From: Hydrocarboniphaga sp.
Lineage (GTDB): Bacteria > Pseudomonadota > Gammaproteobacteria > Nevskiales > Nevskiaceae
Direction: 5' to 3'
Assembly: GCF_028291725.1 (NCBI RefSeq)
Contig: NZ_JAQGNT010000095.1
Location: 1-64,000 of the forward strand
DNA: 64,000 nucleotides
Both the position numbers and the translations under genes were made by a program. Position 1 is the stretch's first letter, and the number at the start of each line of letters is the position of its first letter. Shown one piece after another: positions 32,402 through 40,852 of the stretch. The notes beneath the pieces are model-generated. The model made no database searches. It worked only from the letters and a program-made list of their open reading frames with translations, and was not told where the DNA came from.

Positions 32402-33670
32402 TCATTCGCTTGGGATGCCGAAATAGTTCTGATAGCGGCTGTAAACCTCTCGAGCCCGGTCGAGGGCTTGCCCTTTCACTGCAGGGTAACGATGAGCGGG
32501 CCGCGAGTCTCGAGGGTTGTCGGCCAGATACTTCGCCATGCCCGCCCGGCCCGCATCGCTGAGCGGAATGCCGAAGAAGCGATGTATTGATTCCAACGTG
32601 CCCATCGTGTCGGAAACCAGATCCTTGTAGTGGACGTTGTACAACTGCCCGGCGGGAATCGCTCCGCTCTCGATCAGGTCGATGACGCTGTTGAACAAGG
32701 ACGCACTGAGCATCGGATCGCGCATCATGTCCAGCGACCCGGCCTGAAGAGGAGTGTCGCTCTGAGCCCATTGCATCGTGCCGAGCATATTGATGAAGGA
32801 GGCCGTGGACCGAACCGGATCGCGGTGTGCCCACACGACGCAGACGTCTGGAAATACCTTAAAAACGGCCGGCAGATTGCGCAGCAGGGAGACATCTTTG
32901 AGCACCCAGTGATTCCGGGGGTTCTTCCACTGCAATAGCTTCAGAACGCGTTTCAGGAACAGCAGCGGCAGGGTCGGATCGGATTGCGCGATGTAGCCGT
33001 GGAAACTGGGGACCTGCACCAGTCCGGCCAGCCAGGCATCGGATTGGAAGGGAATCGACATCACGACCGTGCACTCGAACGGCATCCGTGCGTGGAACTC
33101 GTGCATCGACTCCAGCGTCGGGACGACACGATTCCACTGAGTGATCCAGCGATCGGCCTGCTCGATTCGCGGATCGGTGTGGTACGTGGCCTTCTCGGGA
33201 GGCGGACAAGGAAGCAGCATCTCCCAGTGGAGCAGCGTCCCATAGTCGGGGTTCGCGGCCAATACGTTCTGCAGCATCGACGTTCCACTGCGTCCTTGAC
33301 CGGTGACCAGAATCGGCTGCCGAATAACCTCGTCGTCGATTTCCGGGTGACGCTTGTAAGTGTCCTCGACCTGCAGTCGCGTCTTCAGAAACAACAGCAT
33401 TTCCTGCCGGATACGCAGGCGCCCCATGAGGTTGAGGTTCGCTTCCTTCTCAAGGGCATCAATGAAGACCCTGAATGCTGTAAGCCACTCCGGGTCTCCG
33501 AAGTCGGAGAGACCGGTGCTCTGAACTGCAGCTTGCAGCAAGGATTGCTCATCCAGCGGGACGACACCGCGGATATCCATGCAGGCGCCCTCCTCGACAA
33601 CCCGCTGGACCCATTCGGGGCGCTTCGGAGGCTGCCAATTCAGGCTGGGGTCGTCCTCCGATGAAAACAT
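32402..33670 (-). CDS. Sulfotransferase family protein
   Basis: A 422-residue protein. The PAPS 5'-phosphosulfate loop is ILVTGQGRSGTSMLQNVLAA, and the 3'-phosphate region is VVWAHRDPVRSTASFINM. A C-terminal region with LYNVHYKDLVSDTMGTLESI is typical of the Sulfotransfer_3 group. The start at 33670 has GAGGAG 6 bases upstream. In steroid and terpenoid catabolic clusters such genes are frequent, though their true substrates are mostly unknown. The P450 follows after ~100 bases. Confidence 0.88.
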   Translation of the reverse strand: MFSSEDDPSLNWQPPKRPEWVQRVVEEGACMDIRGVVPLDEQSLLQAAVQSTGLSDFGDPEWLTAFRVFIDALEKEANLNLMGRLRIRQEMLLFLKTRLQVEDTYKRHPEIDDEVIRQPILVTGQGRSGTSMLQNVLAANPDYGTLLHWEMLLPCPPPEKATYHTDPRIEQADRWITQWNRVVPTLESMHEFHARMPFECTVVMSIPFQSDAWLAGLVQVPSFHGYIAQSDPTLPLLFLKRVLKLLQWKNPRNHWVLKDVSLLRNLPAVFKVFPDVCVVWAHRDPVRSTASFINMLGTMQWAQSDTPLQAGSLDMMRDPMLSASLFNSVIDLIESGAIPAGQLYNVHYKDLVSDTMGTLESIHRFFGIPLSDAGRAGMAKYLADNPRDSRPAHRYPAVKGQALDRAREVYSRYQNYFGIPSE

Positions 33671-34226
33671 GGCCTGCTCCTCATATCGCAAATTGTAGTG
33701 ATTGATCTCACTGAATCGCCTAGCTTCCCCGGCATCCAGTTCCGCCTCTTTGTTGGTTGTGCTTCATGCCGCAGGGCGGTGCGAGCGGCTAAATGTAAGT
33801 TTCGGCTGTCCTGATCGGCAAATGATTTCTAGTCATCGATGGCCATGCGTCCGGCGCAAGTAGGCCAAGTGGAACCGTTCGACTTCCCGTCATCCGTCAT
33901 TCGCGAAGCGAGCGGTCTTCAGGATGATCAGCGGCAACACACCACGGCAGGCGGCGATCGCCCTGACTCGAAGCCGGTAGATCGGTATGCGTGAGACTCA
34001 TGCGGAGTCATGCACATAAATCATTGGTCAGCGAACCGCGAGGAAATCAAGAATTGAGGGATGATGATGCGAGGCCTTCGAGGCCGATCTCGCACATCGA
34101 GCGCGGAAGCCGGCGGACTGAGGGATGCGGCTCAAACCTCGTAAAGCCGGGCGGCTCGTCAAGTTGAGGGGCCGCACCGCGATCAACATTCAAATAAATG
34201 GCCATTAAAAGTCCAAGGAGGAGAGC
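33671..34226. other. 556-base intergenic region, no gene found
   Basis: The sulfotransferase gene and the ompA-like gene diverge here, so promoters for both must lie in it. I see a short direct repeat GACTCATGCGGAGTCATGC and an AT-rich CATTCAAATAAATGG just before the ompA ribosome-binding site AAGGAGGAGAG. No coding frame, repeat family member or terminator was recognised. Confidence 0.5.
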
Positions 34227-35669
34227 ATGAGAATGAGAGTCAGCGGCCTGCTGCTGTTGTGCGGCAACCTGACCTGCACTGTCGCGGTCGGACAGGCATC
34301 GCCGTCACCCAACACCGCGATGGCGCCGCCCGGTGCGTCGATGACTATCACGTCTCCCCCTCCTCCTGTTGCTGGCGCGACGACCCAGCCGGAGGACGTC
34401 GTTCCGACGAGCGAAAGCAGCGACACCAGTCCGCTCAAGCAAGGTCCCTACATCTCTCCGATGCTGAGTTACATCATGCCGGTAACTCGGAGCCGGCTGG
34501 ACGACGGATACGGTGGGGCATTCAGCGCCGGCTATCGCTGGGAATATTCTGCCATCGAGGCCACCGGCGTGTATGACATGATGGGTGGCGATGGCAATCC
34601 GAAGTACGTCGGGGGCTCAATCAACGGGCTGCTTTTCCCATTCAAGAGCCTGTCGAATTTCTATGGAAAAATCGGTTTCGGTGGACTCGAAGTGCGGGAC
34701 TACGCCACAAACCAGGGCCGCTCCTTTTCGCTGACCACGGTCGAAGGCGGTCTGGGCTATCTGTTCCCATTCATTGGCGATACCTATAACTGGGCATTAC
34801 GCGTCGAAGCGCTGTATCGCTATGGCCACCGCGAGACCAGGCTGAATGCCACTGAGGTCGATCTCGACGCACCCGCCAACTATGGCGATGTGGTGTTCAA
34901 TCTCGGACTGTGGCTGCCACTAGGGAAGAAGGCACCCGTAGTCGCGCCGGCTCCGGCCACCGTTGTCCCGCTGGCACCAGCCTGCTCGGACGGGGTCGAC
35001 AACGATGGAGACGGAAAGATCGACTTTCCCGCTGACGCCGGATGCACCGCTGCGGATGACAACGACGAGACCGATCCGGCGATGTGCTCGGATGGAAAGG
35101 ACAACGATGGCGACGGCCTGGTCGACTTTCCCGCCGACAAGGGCTGCACTTCCGCCGACGACAACGATGAGACGGATCCCTGCAAGACGCCGCTGGCGGG
35201 TGAGAGAGTCACCCTATCCGGTTGCGGGACCGGTGACATCATCGTGCTGCGCGGCGTGAATTTCGATTTCGACAAAGCCACGCTGACGGCGAACGCGAAG
35301 ACCATTCTCGACAACGTCGGCGACGAGTTGATCGCGAATCCACAGATCAACGTCGAATTGAGCGGCCACACCGATAGCAAGGGGGCCGATGTCTACAACC
35401 TGAAATTGTCCGATCGCCGGGCAAAGTCGGTCGTCGCCTATCTGGTTGCGAAAGGAATTGTGGCGGAACGGATGACGGCGGTCGGCTACGGGGAGACGCA
35501 GCCGGTGGCCGACAACGATACGGACGAAGGGCGGGAGTTGAATCGTCGCGTCGAACTCAAGGTCACGGGAAGCCGCGCTGCCGTTGCGGCAGCGCCGACT
35601 TCTACTCCTGCGCCTTCTTCAACCACCGAATCGCCACCAGTGGCCGATCCGTTCGCTGTCACGCCCTAG
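34227..35669 (+). CDS. OmpA family outer-membrane protein with Asp-rich repeats
   Basis: A 480-residue protein: signal peptide (RVSGLLLLCGNLTCTVAVGQ A), a Pro-rich spacer, a beta-barrel (~70-230, with alternating aromatic strands such as AFSAGYRWEYSAIEATGVYD), and two thrombospondin-3-like calcium-type repeats (CSDGVDNDGDGKIDFPADAGC and CSDGKDNDGDGLVDFPADKGC). An OmpA peptidoglycan-binding domain follows (VNFDFDKATLTANAKTILDN, ELSGHTDSKGADVYNLKLSD RRAKSV). A Ser/Thr/Pro/Ala tail ends it. AAGGAGGAGAG precedes the ATG. The stop codon lies inside the left terminal repeat of a MITE-like element (35666), so the original C-terminus may have been altered. Confidence 0.9.
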   Translation: MRMRVSGLLLLCGNLTCTVAVGQASPSPNTAMAPPGASMTITSPPPPVAGATTQPEDVVPTSESSDTSPLKQGPYISPMLSYIMPVTRSRLDDGYGGAFSAGYRWEYSAIEATGVYDMMGGDGNPKYVGGSINGLLFPFKSLSNFYGKIGFGGLEVRDYATNQGRSFSLTTVEGGLGYLFPFIGDTYNWALRVEALYRYGHRETRLNATEVDLDAPANYGDVVFNLGLWLPLGKKAPVVAPAPATVVPLAPACSDGVDNDGDGKIDFPADAGCTAADDNDETDPAMCSDGKDNDGDGLVDFPADKGCTSADDNDETDPCKTPLAGERVTLSGCGTGDIIVLRGVNFDFDKATLTANAKTILDNVGDELIANPQINVELSGHTDSKGADVYNLKLSDRRAKSVVAYLVAKGIVAERMTAVGYGETQPVADNDTDEGRELNRRVELKVTGSRAAVAAAPTSTPAPSSTTESPPVADPFAVTP

Positions 35670-35830
35670 TGCTTAGTTGCATAAGTCCTGCTGCATTCAA
35701 GCGCTCTGGCATCCCCGATTGCGGCGTTGCCAATCCTCGCCATAGCGGTGCTATGCCTGCGGTTGGCGCCTTGCACTCGGGGCGCCAGAGCGCTTTCGGT
35801 GCGACGCAGACTTATGCAACAAAGCACTAG
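35666..35830. mobile_element. MITE-like palindromic element at the stop codon of the ompA-like gene
   Basis: 165 bases with long terminal inverted repeats: CTAGTGCTTAGTTGCATAAG at the left and CTTATGCAACAAAGCACTAG at the right, one mismatch. Further inside, GCGCTCTGGC and GCCAGAGCGC also pair. Almost the whole element is self-complementary, with no ORF. Terminal CTAG may be element or target sequence. No transposase of matching ends is in this window. Confidence 0.8.
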
Positions 35831-36230
35831 CCGCCGAGCGCCTTTCGTAGTTTGGGCGCAGTTCGTATTGCTCCTCCATTCGAACTGCGCTCTCTTCTCT
35901 TCCCGCACTCGCGCGCCGGAGGGCGCGCTGACGTTACCGAGAATCAGTGCAGCAGAACCGGTAAATCGATGTGCTTTAGCGGAGTGGAGCACCCGTACTT
36001 CCTTGCCCTCGATAAATGCCAATGGCTGACGCTTTTAACAAATGGCCGGGGACAATGTGATCGCCAGTTCCGTAGTCGAGTCGATGAGCCGTAGTCATGG
36101 ACAGCGATGCGCACAAATCATTAGGCGGGCTTTTGCTGCACCGATACACTCAGTTGATCAGCCGCCGTTACTTCCGTGCGGTCCGACATTGCGGGCAATC
36201 GTTTACTTTCACCGGCAGGAGCGCGAATAA
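35831..36230. other. 400-base intergenic region, no gene found
   Basis: It lies between the MITE-like element and the DUF1214 gene. It contains GCGCGCCGGAGGGCGCGC as a short GC-rich hairpin (~35918) but no coding frame with a recognisable family or ribosome-binding site. GCAGGAGCG just ahead of 36231 is a plausible ribosome-binding site for the next gene. Confidence 0.45.
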
Positions 36231-37493
36231 ATGGAATCCAGCTTTGGCTCCAAACCGGCTGACGATGCACCGGCCCGCGTGGAGGTCAAAGACTTAGCCG
36301 AGCTTGCGACTGCAGAGTGGTCGACCTACATCGAGGCGCTGTTACCGCTGGCCGGTCGCTTGGTCCCTCAGTTGCTCGACGCTCAGGACGAACAGATCAG
36401 ACGCGAGTTCTATCGCAACCTGTTCTCCCAGTTGGTGACTGCCTATGTCGGCCTTTTGTACGTCGATCCACAGCATCCGGATTTCTATCCGTTCGCGACG
36501 ATCATGTCGGCTTACGCGGGGGCCAATCCCGATCAAGGCTATGCCATGTGTCCGATTGAGGATGTCGGCGTTTACCGTATCTCGGGGTACCGAGGAACGG
36601 TCAAACGTGTCGACGTGCAGATTGGCACCGGCAGCTTTTTCTCCCGCGGTGTCATGGATGCCCAGAAGCTCGGATTGACTCTGGCCAACTATGACTTCGA
36701 CGCGCTCGAAATCGGGTCTGATGGATTCGTCGATGTGATTCTGAGCCCAGCAAGGCCTGAGAACTACAGCGGCAACTGGCTACAGCTACATCCAAAGGCC
36801 ACCTATCTGTTGCTTCGCCAGACATCGTACGATTGGATCGGTGAAGTGGATGGGCGCTTTTCGATAGAGCGCCTGGACCGCGCCGCGGCAAAGCCGCGGC
36901 CCACTGCGAAGAGTCTCGATGAGAATCTCCGCCAGCTGGTGCTTTGGACCGAGGGATGGACCCAGTTGTCCATTGCCTTCGCGCGAGAAATCTACCGCGA
37001 GCAGGGTATCAATCAGATCCGCTACAAGGATCTCACCGAATACGGTGAACTGCTGACACAGAAGTACGCTTACGGCGGCTTTGACCTGGCAGCCGACGAA
37101 GCCTTGATCATCGAGGTCCAGGTGCCGGTGCCTTGTCGTTACTGGAGCGTGCACCTCATGGACGACGCATCGTTTACCTTGGACTGGTACAACAGGCAAA
37201 CTCATCTCAACGGCCATACGGCCATCGTCGACACCGATGGCTTCGTCCGCATCGTCGTGTCGGCCGTAGATCCCGGCGTTCCCAACTGGCTGGACAGTAT
37301 GGGCTACCGGCGTGGAGTCATGCAGGTTCGGTGGGAACGCTGCGAGCGTTATCCCGATCACATCGTCACCAAAATCAAGGTCGCTGACGTGAGACAGCAC
37401 CTCCCGCCTGCAACCTCGGTGGTGAGCCCCGAGGAGCGCGAAGCGGCCATCCGCATGCGGCGCCGGGGCGCGTTGATGCGCAAGCGCTGGTAA
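36231..37493 (+). CDS. DUF1214 domain-containing protein
   Basis: A 420-residue protein. The C-terminal half holds DUF1214 (PVPCRYWSVHLMDDASFTLD W, then LNGHTAIVDTDGFVRIVVSA, then DPGVPNWLDSMGYRRGVMQV RW). The N-terminal ~200 residues are helical with an AYAGANPDQGYAMCPI block. DUF1214 proteins are uncharacterised, often appearing in steroid and aromatic degradation loci. No signal peptide is evident. It is the first gene of a plus-strand run through to meaB. Confidence 0.8.
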   Translation: MESSFGSKPADDAPARVEVKDLAELATAEWSTYIEALLPLAGRLVPQLLDAQDEQIRREFYRNLFSQLVTAYVGLLYVDPQHPDFYPFATIMSAYAGANPDQGYAMCPIEDVGVYRISGYRGTVKRVDVQIGTGSFFSRGVMDAQKLGLTLANYDFDALEIGSDGFVDVILSPARPENYSGNWLQLHPKATYLLLRQTSYDWIGEVDGRFSIERLDRAAAKPRPTAKSLDENLRQLVLWTEGWTQLSIAFAREIYREQGINQIRYKDLTEYGELLTQKYAYGGFDLAADEALIIEVQVPVPCRYWSVHLMDDASFTLDWYNRQTHLNGHTAIVDTDGFVRIVVSAVDPGVPNWLDSMGYRRGVMQVRWERCERYPDHIVTKIKVADVRQHLPPATSVVSPEEREAAIRMRRRGALMRKRW

Positions 37494-37660
37494 ACACTAC
37501 GGTGTCTCTCTCGAATGCCGAACACGTCAAATCGGTCGGTTGAAAATAATCTGCGGCTGCCAGTCATGGTTAGGTCTGACCAGTACGTCATCGACCCGCT
37601 GCATCAGCCACCGCCTTGGGTCACACCACCTTTTTGCAAGACCTCCTAAGGATGAACTTG

Positions 37661-38515
37661 ATGACTGAGATAATCACCGGCCTTGGTTTCGACTTGAGTA
37701 CCAACTGGGGGATTTTCTGGCTGTGCACCACCTACACCTTCCTGGTCGTCACCCTCATCTGGATCATCGGTTGCTTCCAGACCGATCACTCGATGATGGA
37801 CGGCTACTACGGCTTCGGCTACGCGATCCCGACGCTGATCGCGTTTCTGATCTCGGGCGCGCAGTCGCAGACCGCGGCGGTGCTGCTGCTGATGTGCGGG
37901 CTGCACGGCTGCCGCCTCGGTATCTATCTCTCCAAACGCTGGATGGGCTACAAGAAAGTCAGCGGCGGCGGTGACCAGCGCTACCTCGGCTTCGTCAAGA
38001 AATTCCAGCCCGGCTACTGGTGGAAGAGCTTCTTCGTGGTGATGGAGCCGCAGGCGATCGTGATCGCGGTGATCGGCTTGCCGGCGGTGTTCGGCGTACT
38101 CGCCTCCAAGGGCGTCGACGGCGGACAACTCAATGCGTTGTCGCTGCTCGGCATGGCGCTATTCGGCTATGGCTACTACTTCGAGACCGTCGCCGACGGT
38201 CAGCTGCAGGCCTTCAAGGCCGACAAGTTCAACAAGGGCCGCTACCTGCGTACCGGCGTCTGGACCCACACGCGTCATCCGAACTACTTCGGCAACACCT
38301 GCGTCTGGTGGGGCATCTGGATCGTCGCGGTGTCGGCCCATCACGAGATCTGGTGGACCGTCGCCGGCCCGGTGTTCAACACGATCATGCTGACCGGCAT
38401 CCTCGGCCGCGCATTCCAGGACAAGTTCATGGGCTCGCGTCCGGAGTATCAGAAGGTCATCCACGAGACCAGCGGCTTCCTGCCGATCCCGAAGAAGCGC
38501 GATCCATCGCGCTGA
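37661..38515 (+). CDS. DUF1295 membrane protein, steroid 5-alpha-reductase-like
   Basis: A 284-residue polytopic protein with about seven hydrophobic helices. The C-terminal part carries the DUF1295 / 3-oxo-5-alpha-steroid 4-dehydrogenase signature: KFNKGRYLRTGVWTHTRHPN YFGNTCVWWGIW, then FQDKFMGSRPEYQKVIHETS. Such enzymes reduce C=C bonds of lipids with NADPH or methylate isoprenoids. The ATG at 37661 (MTEIITGLG) has AAGGA 8 bases upstream; ATG at 37652 is an alternative. The next gene follows by 24 bases. Confidence 0.8.
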   Translation: MTEIITGLGFDLSTNWGIFWLCTTYTFLVVTLIWIIGCFQTDHSMMDGYYGFGYAIPTLIAFLISGAQSQTAAVLLLMCGLHGCRLGIYLSKRWMGYKKVSGGGDQRYLGFVKKFQPGYWWKSFFVVMEPQAIVIAVIGLPAVFGVLASKGVDGGQLNALSLLGMALFGYGYYFETVADGQLQAFKADKFNKGRYLRTGVWTHTRHPNYFGNTCVWWGIWIVAVSAHHEIWWTVAGPVFNTIMLTGILGRAFQDKFMGSRPEYQKVIHETSGFLPIPKKRDPSR

Positions 38516-38539
38516 GCACGTAATACCCCTGGGCGGTCC

Positions 38540-39343
38540 ATGAGCAATCAACTGACGGTCAATTTCCCTGTCCCTCCGGACGCCGCGATTCCAGAGGGGC
38601 TTCAGACGATATTCCTGTATCTCACCATCGCGGCGACCGCTGGCGTGTTGGTGTGGGCATTGTTGATGGCGCGAAATCATCGATCGGCGGTCCCGGTACT
38701 GATGGTCGCCGCCGGCTTCGCGGCAGTCCCGCTCGAAACCATCGTCACCTTCCTCGGCCACGCGATTCATCCGGCGCCGGGCCAGATCATGATGTTCAAT
38801 GCCGTTGACCGTGCGATTCCGTGGCACATCGCCCTGGGGTACGCGGCCGGCTTCGGGATGTTCTATCTCAGCTGCTATCCGAAGATGATTGCCGACTCGT
38901 TCACCAATGCTTTCATCTGGAAGGCCTGCGCGATAACGGCCGTCTGCTATTCCATTGGAGAGGCTTATCCGGTTTCCCACGGCCTCTGGGTGTACTACGA
39001 CTATCAGCCGCTGCGGTGGTGGAGCGGCACTGCGCCGCTCACTTGGAACGTGCTGAACACGATCTGCATGCTGATGGGCGCGACACTGATGCACGTGACG
39101 CTGCCCTATCTGAAAGGGTTGAAGCAACTGCTGATCGTGGTGCTGGGCCCCGTCGGCGCGCTGATGGGCCATATGGGCGCGGGCTTCCCGATGTATAACG
39201 CGATGAACACCGACTGGCCGCACTGGGTCATCGAGCTGTCCGGCGTCGCAAGCGTGCTGATCGCGATCCTGCTGATCTGGATCTGCACGATCTTGCTGAC
39301 ACGGCGGGTCGCCGCTGGTTCAGCCGGGCTCGCGGCGAGCTGA
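38540..39343 (+). CDS. Seven-helix membrane protein of unknown function
   Basis: A 267-residue protein with six or seven hydrophobic helices, starting MSNQLTVNFPVPPDAAIPEG. Polar residues lie inside predicted helices (AAVPLETIVTFLGHAIHPAPG, then YSIGEAYPVSHGLWVYYDYQ). That arrangement suggests an enzyme or transporter acting in the membrane, possibly AveC/spirocyclase-like, but I cannot assign a family with confidence. It lies between the DUF1295 gene and the Rieske oxygenase gene and is likely co-transcribed with both. Confidence 0.6.
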   Translation: MSNQLTVNFPVPPDAAIPEGLQTIFLYLTIAATAGVLVWALLMARNHRSAVPVLMVAAGFAAVPLETIVTFLGHAIHPAPGQIMMFNAVDRAIPWHIALGYAAGFGMFYLSCYPKMIADSFTNAFIWKACAITAVCYSIGEAYPVSHGLWVYYDYQPLRWWSGTAPLTWNVLNTICMLMGATLMHVTLPYLKGLKQLLIVVLGPVGALMGHMGAGFPMYNAMNTDWPHWVIELSGVASVLIAILLIWICTILLTRRVAAGSAGLAAS

Positions 39344-39424
39344 AGTTCCCGCCTGCGCAAATCGTCATCGGTGTATCGCTTCGATTTTTCTGCTTTGTAT
39401 CCTGATTCTTACGAGGTTCCAGTC

Positions 39425-40837
39425 ATGGGCAAGATTCAGTTCGATTTCAAGAAGGGTTTTCGGGTCTATCCGAACGGTCGCTCCGGCCCGACCGGCGAGA
39501 AGGCACCGCACATCGACTACGGCACTGCACCGCCCGATCGCACGCGCTACTTCTCCAAGGAAGAAGCCGACCTGGAATGGAAGCATCTGTGGATGAAAAC
39601 CTGGGCCTTCGCCGGCCTGATGCAGGACATTCCCGAAGTCGGCGACTACCTGCGCTACAACCTCGGCAAGGAATCCTTCATCGTCGTGCGCACGGGTGCC
39701 GGCCCGCGCGACATCAAGGCCTACTACAACGTCTGTCCGCACCGCGGCAATCGCCTGGTCCACAACGACTTCGGCCACACCGGCAACGCCTGCTTCACCT
39801 GCGATTTCCACGGCTGGAAATACAAGCTCGACGGCAGCAACAAGGAGATCCGCGACGAGCTGATCTTCCGCCCGGAAGTGGTCTGTGACCGCCCCGGCCT
39901 GACCGCGGTCAGCGTCGATTGCTGGAACAGCCTGATCTTCGTCAATCCGGATCCGAAGCCGCGGCTGACACTGCTGGAACATCTGGACGTGATGCCGGAA
40001 CATCTCAAGGACTACGACTTCGGCCGCATGCGCGTGCTGCGTGATCTCGAGTTCTGCTGGGACGCGAACTGGAAGACCGCGCTCGACGCCTTCATCGAGT
40101 TCTACCACGCCGACGACGTGCATCCGGAAGCGATCCCGGTATCCGAAATGCTCGAATGCCAGTACGACCTGTACCAGAACGGCATGAGCCGCATGATCAT
40201 CCCGATCGGCTACGTCACCAGCCGCCATGAGGATCGCGACACCGTCAACGAATACCTGAAGATGTTCGTGTCGATCTACGGCGGCAACCCCGAGGACTTC
40301 AATCACCTCAAGGGTTACGAGTACAAGCAGGCGATGACCGCCACCAAGCGCAAGTGGGGCAAGAAGCACGGCTACGAGTTCTTCGACAAGCTGACGGACG
40401 ATCAGATCGTCGACGACTGGAACTACTCGCCGTTCCCGAACATGACGATCAACGTGTTCGTCGACTCGCTTCTGCTGCAGATTTTCCGCCCGCATCCGAC
40501 CGATCCGCGCAAGAGCTGGTACAACGCGATCACGCTGTGCCTGCCGGTGTCGGATGACACCACGCAGGTGATCGACCTGAACTCCTTCGGTCCCGAAGCC
40601 TTCGGTCCCGCGGGCTGGAAAGGCGAGGAACGCCCGGCGCGCTTCATGCCCAAGGAACTGTCCGAATTCGGCTACCTGCTGGCGCAGGACGTTCGCCGTG
40701 TGCCCGAAGTGCAGAAAGGCATCGAGTCCGAATGCTTCGTCGGTGCGCGGCTGTCGGAGTCGGAAATCCGCATTCGCCACTACCTCGCCGAAGTCGATCG
40801 CCTGCTCGGACGCAGGCCGCCGGTCGTGGGCGAGTAA
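39425..40837 (+). CDS. Rieske non-heme iron oxygenase, alpha subunit
   Basis: A 470-residue protein. The Rieske [2Fe-2S] motif is C104-P-H106-RGNRLVHND and C126-DF-H129-GW. The mononuclear iron site lies in ALDAFIEFYHADDVHPEAIP (two His and a downstream Asp). The C-terminal SRPBCC-type pocket determines the substrate. No beta subunit, ferredoxin or reductase gene is adjacent, so electrons must come from elsewhere. The ATG at 39425 (MGKIQFDFKKG) was chosen with ACGAGG upstream. A CoA-ligase and B12 mutase genes follow within 16 and 1 bases, making it part of one operon. Confidence 0.9.
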   Translation: MGKIQFDFKKGFRVYPNGRSGPTGEKAPHIDYGTAPPDRTRYFSKEEADLEWKHLWMKTWAFAGLMQDIPEVGDYLRYNLGKESFIVVRTGAGPRDIKAYYNVCPHRGNRLVHNDFGHTGNACFTCDFHGWKYKLDGSNKEIRDELIFRPEVVCDRPGLTAVSVDCWNSLIFVNPDPKPRLTLLEHLDVMPEHLKDYDFGRMRVLRDLEFCWDANWKTALDAFIEFYHADDVHPEAIPVSEMLECQYDLYQNGMSRMIIPIGYVTSRHEDRDTVNEYLKMFVSIYGGNPEDFNHLKGYEYKQAMTATKRKWGKKHGYEFFDKLTDDQIVDDWNYSPFPNMTINVFVDSLLLQIFRPHPTDPRKSWYNAITLCLPVSDDTTQVIDLNSFGPEAFGPAGWKGEERPARFMPKELSEFGYLLAQDVRRVPEVQKGIESECFVGARLSESEIRIRHYLAEVDRLLGRRPPVVGE

Positions 40838-40852
40838 AACGGAACAGGCACG

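Noticed and set aside
35852-36230. Short ORFs between the MITE-like element and the DUF1214 gene
   Set aside because: They overlap one another in several frames, lack ribosome-binding sites, and resemble no family.
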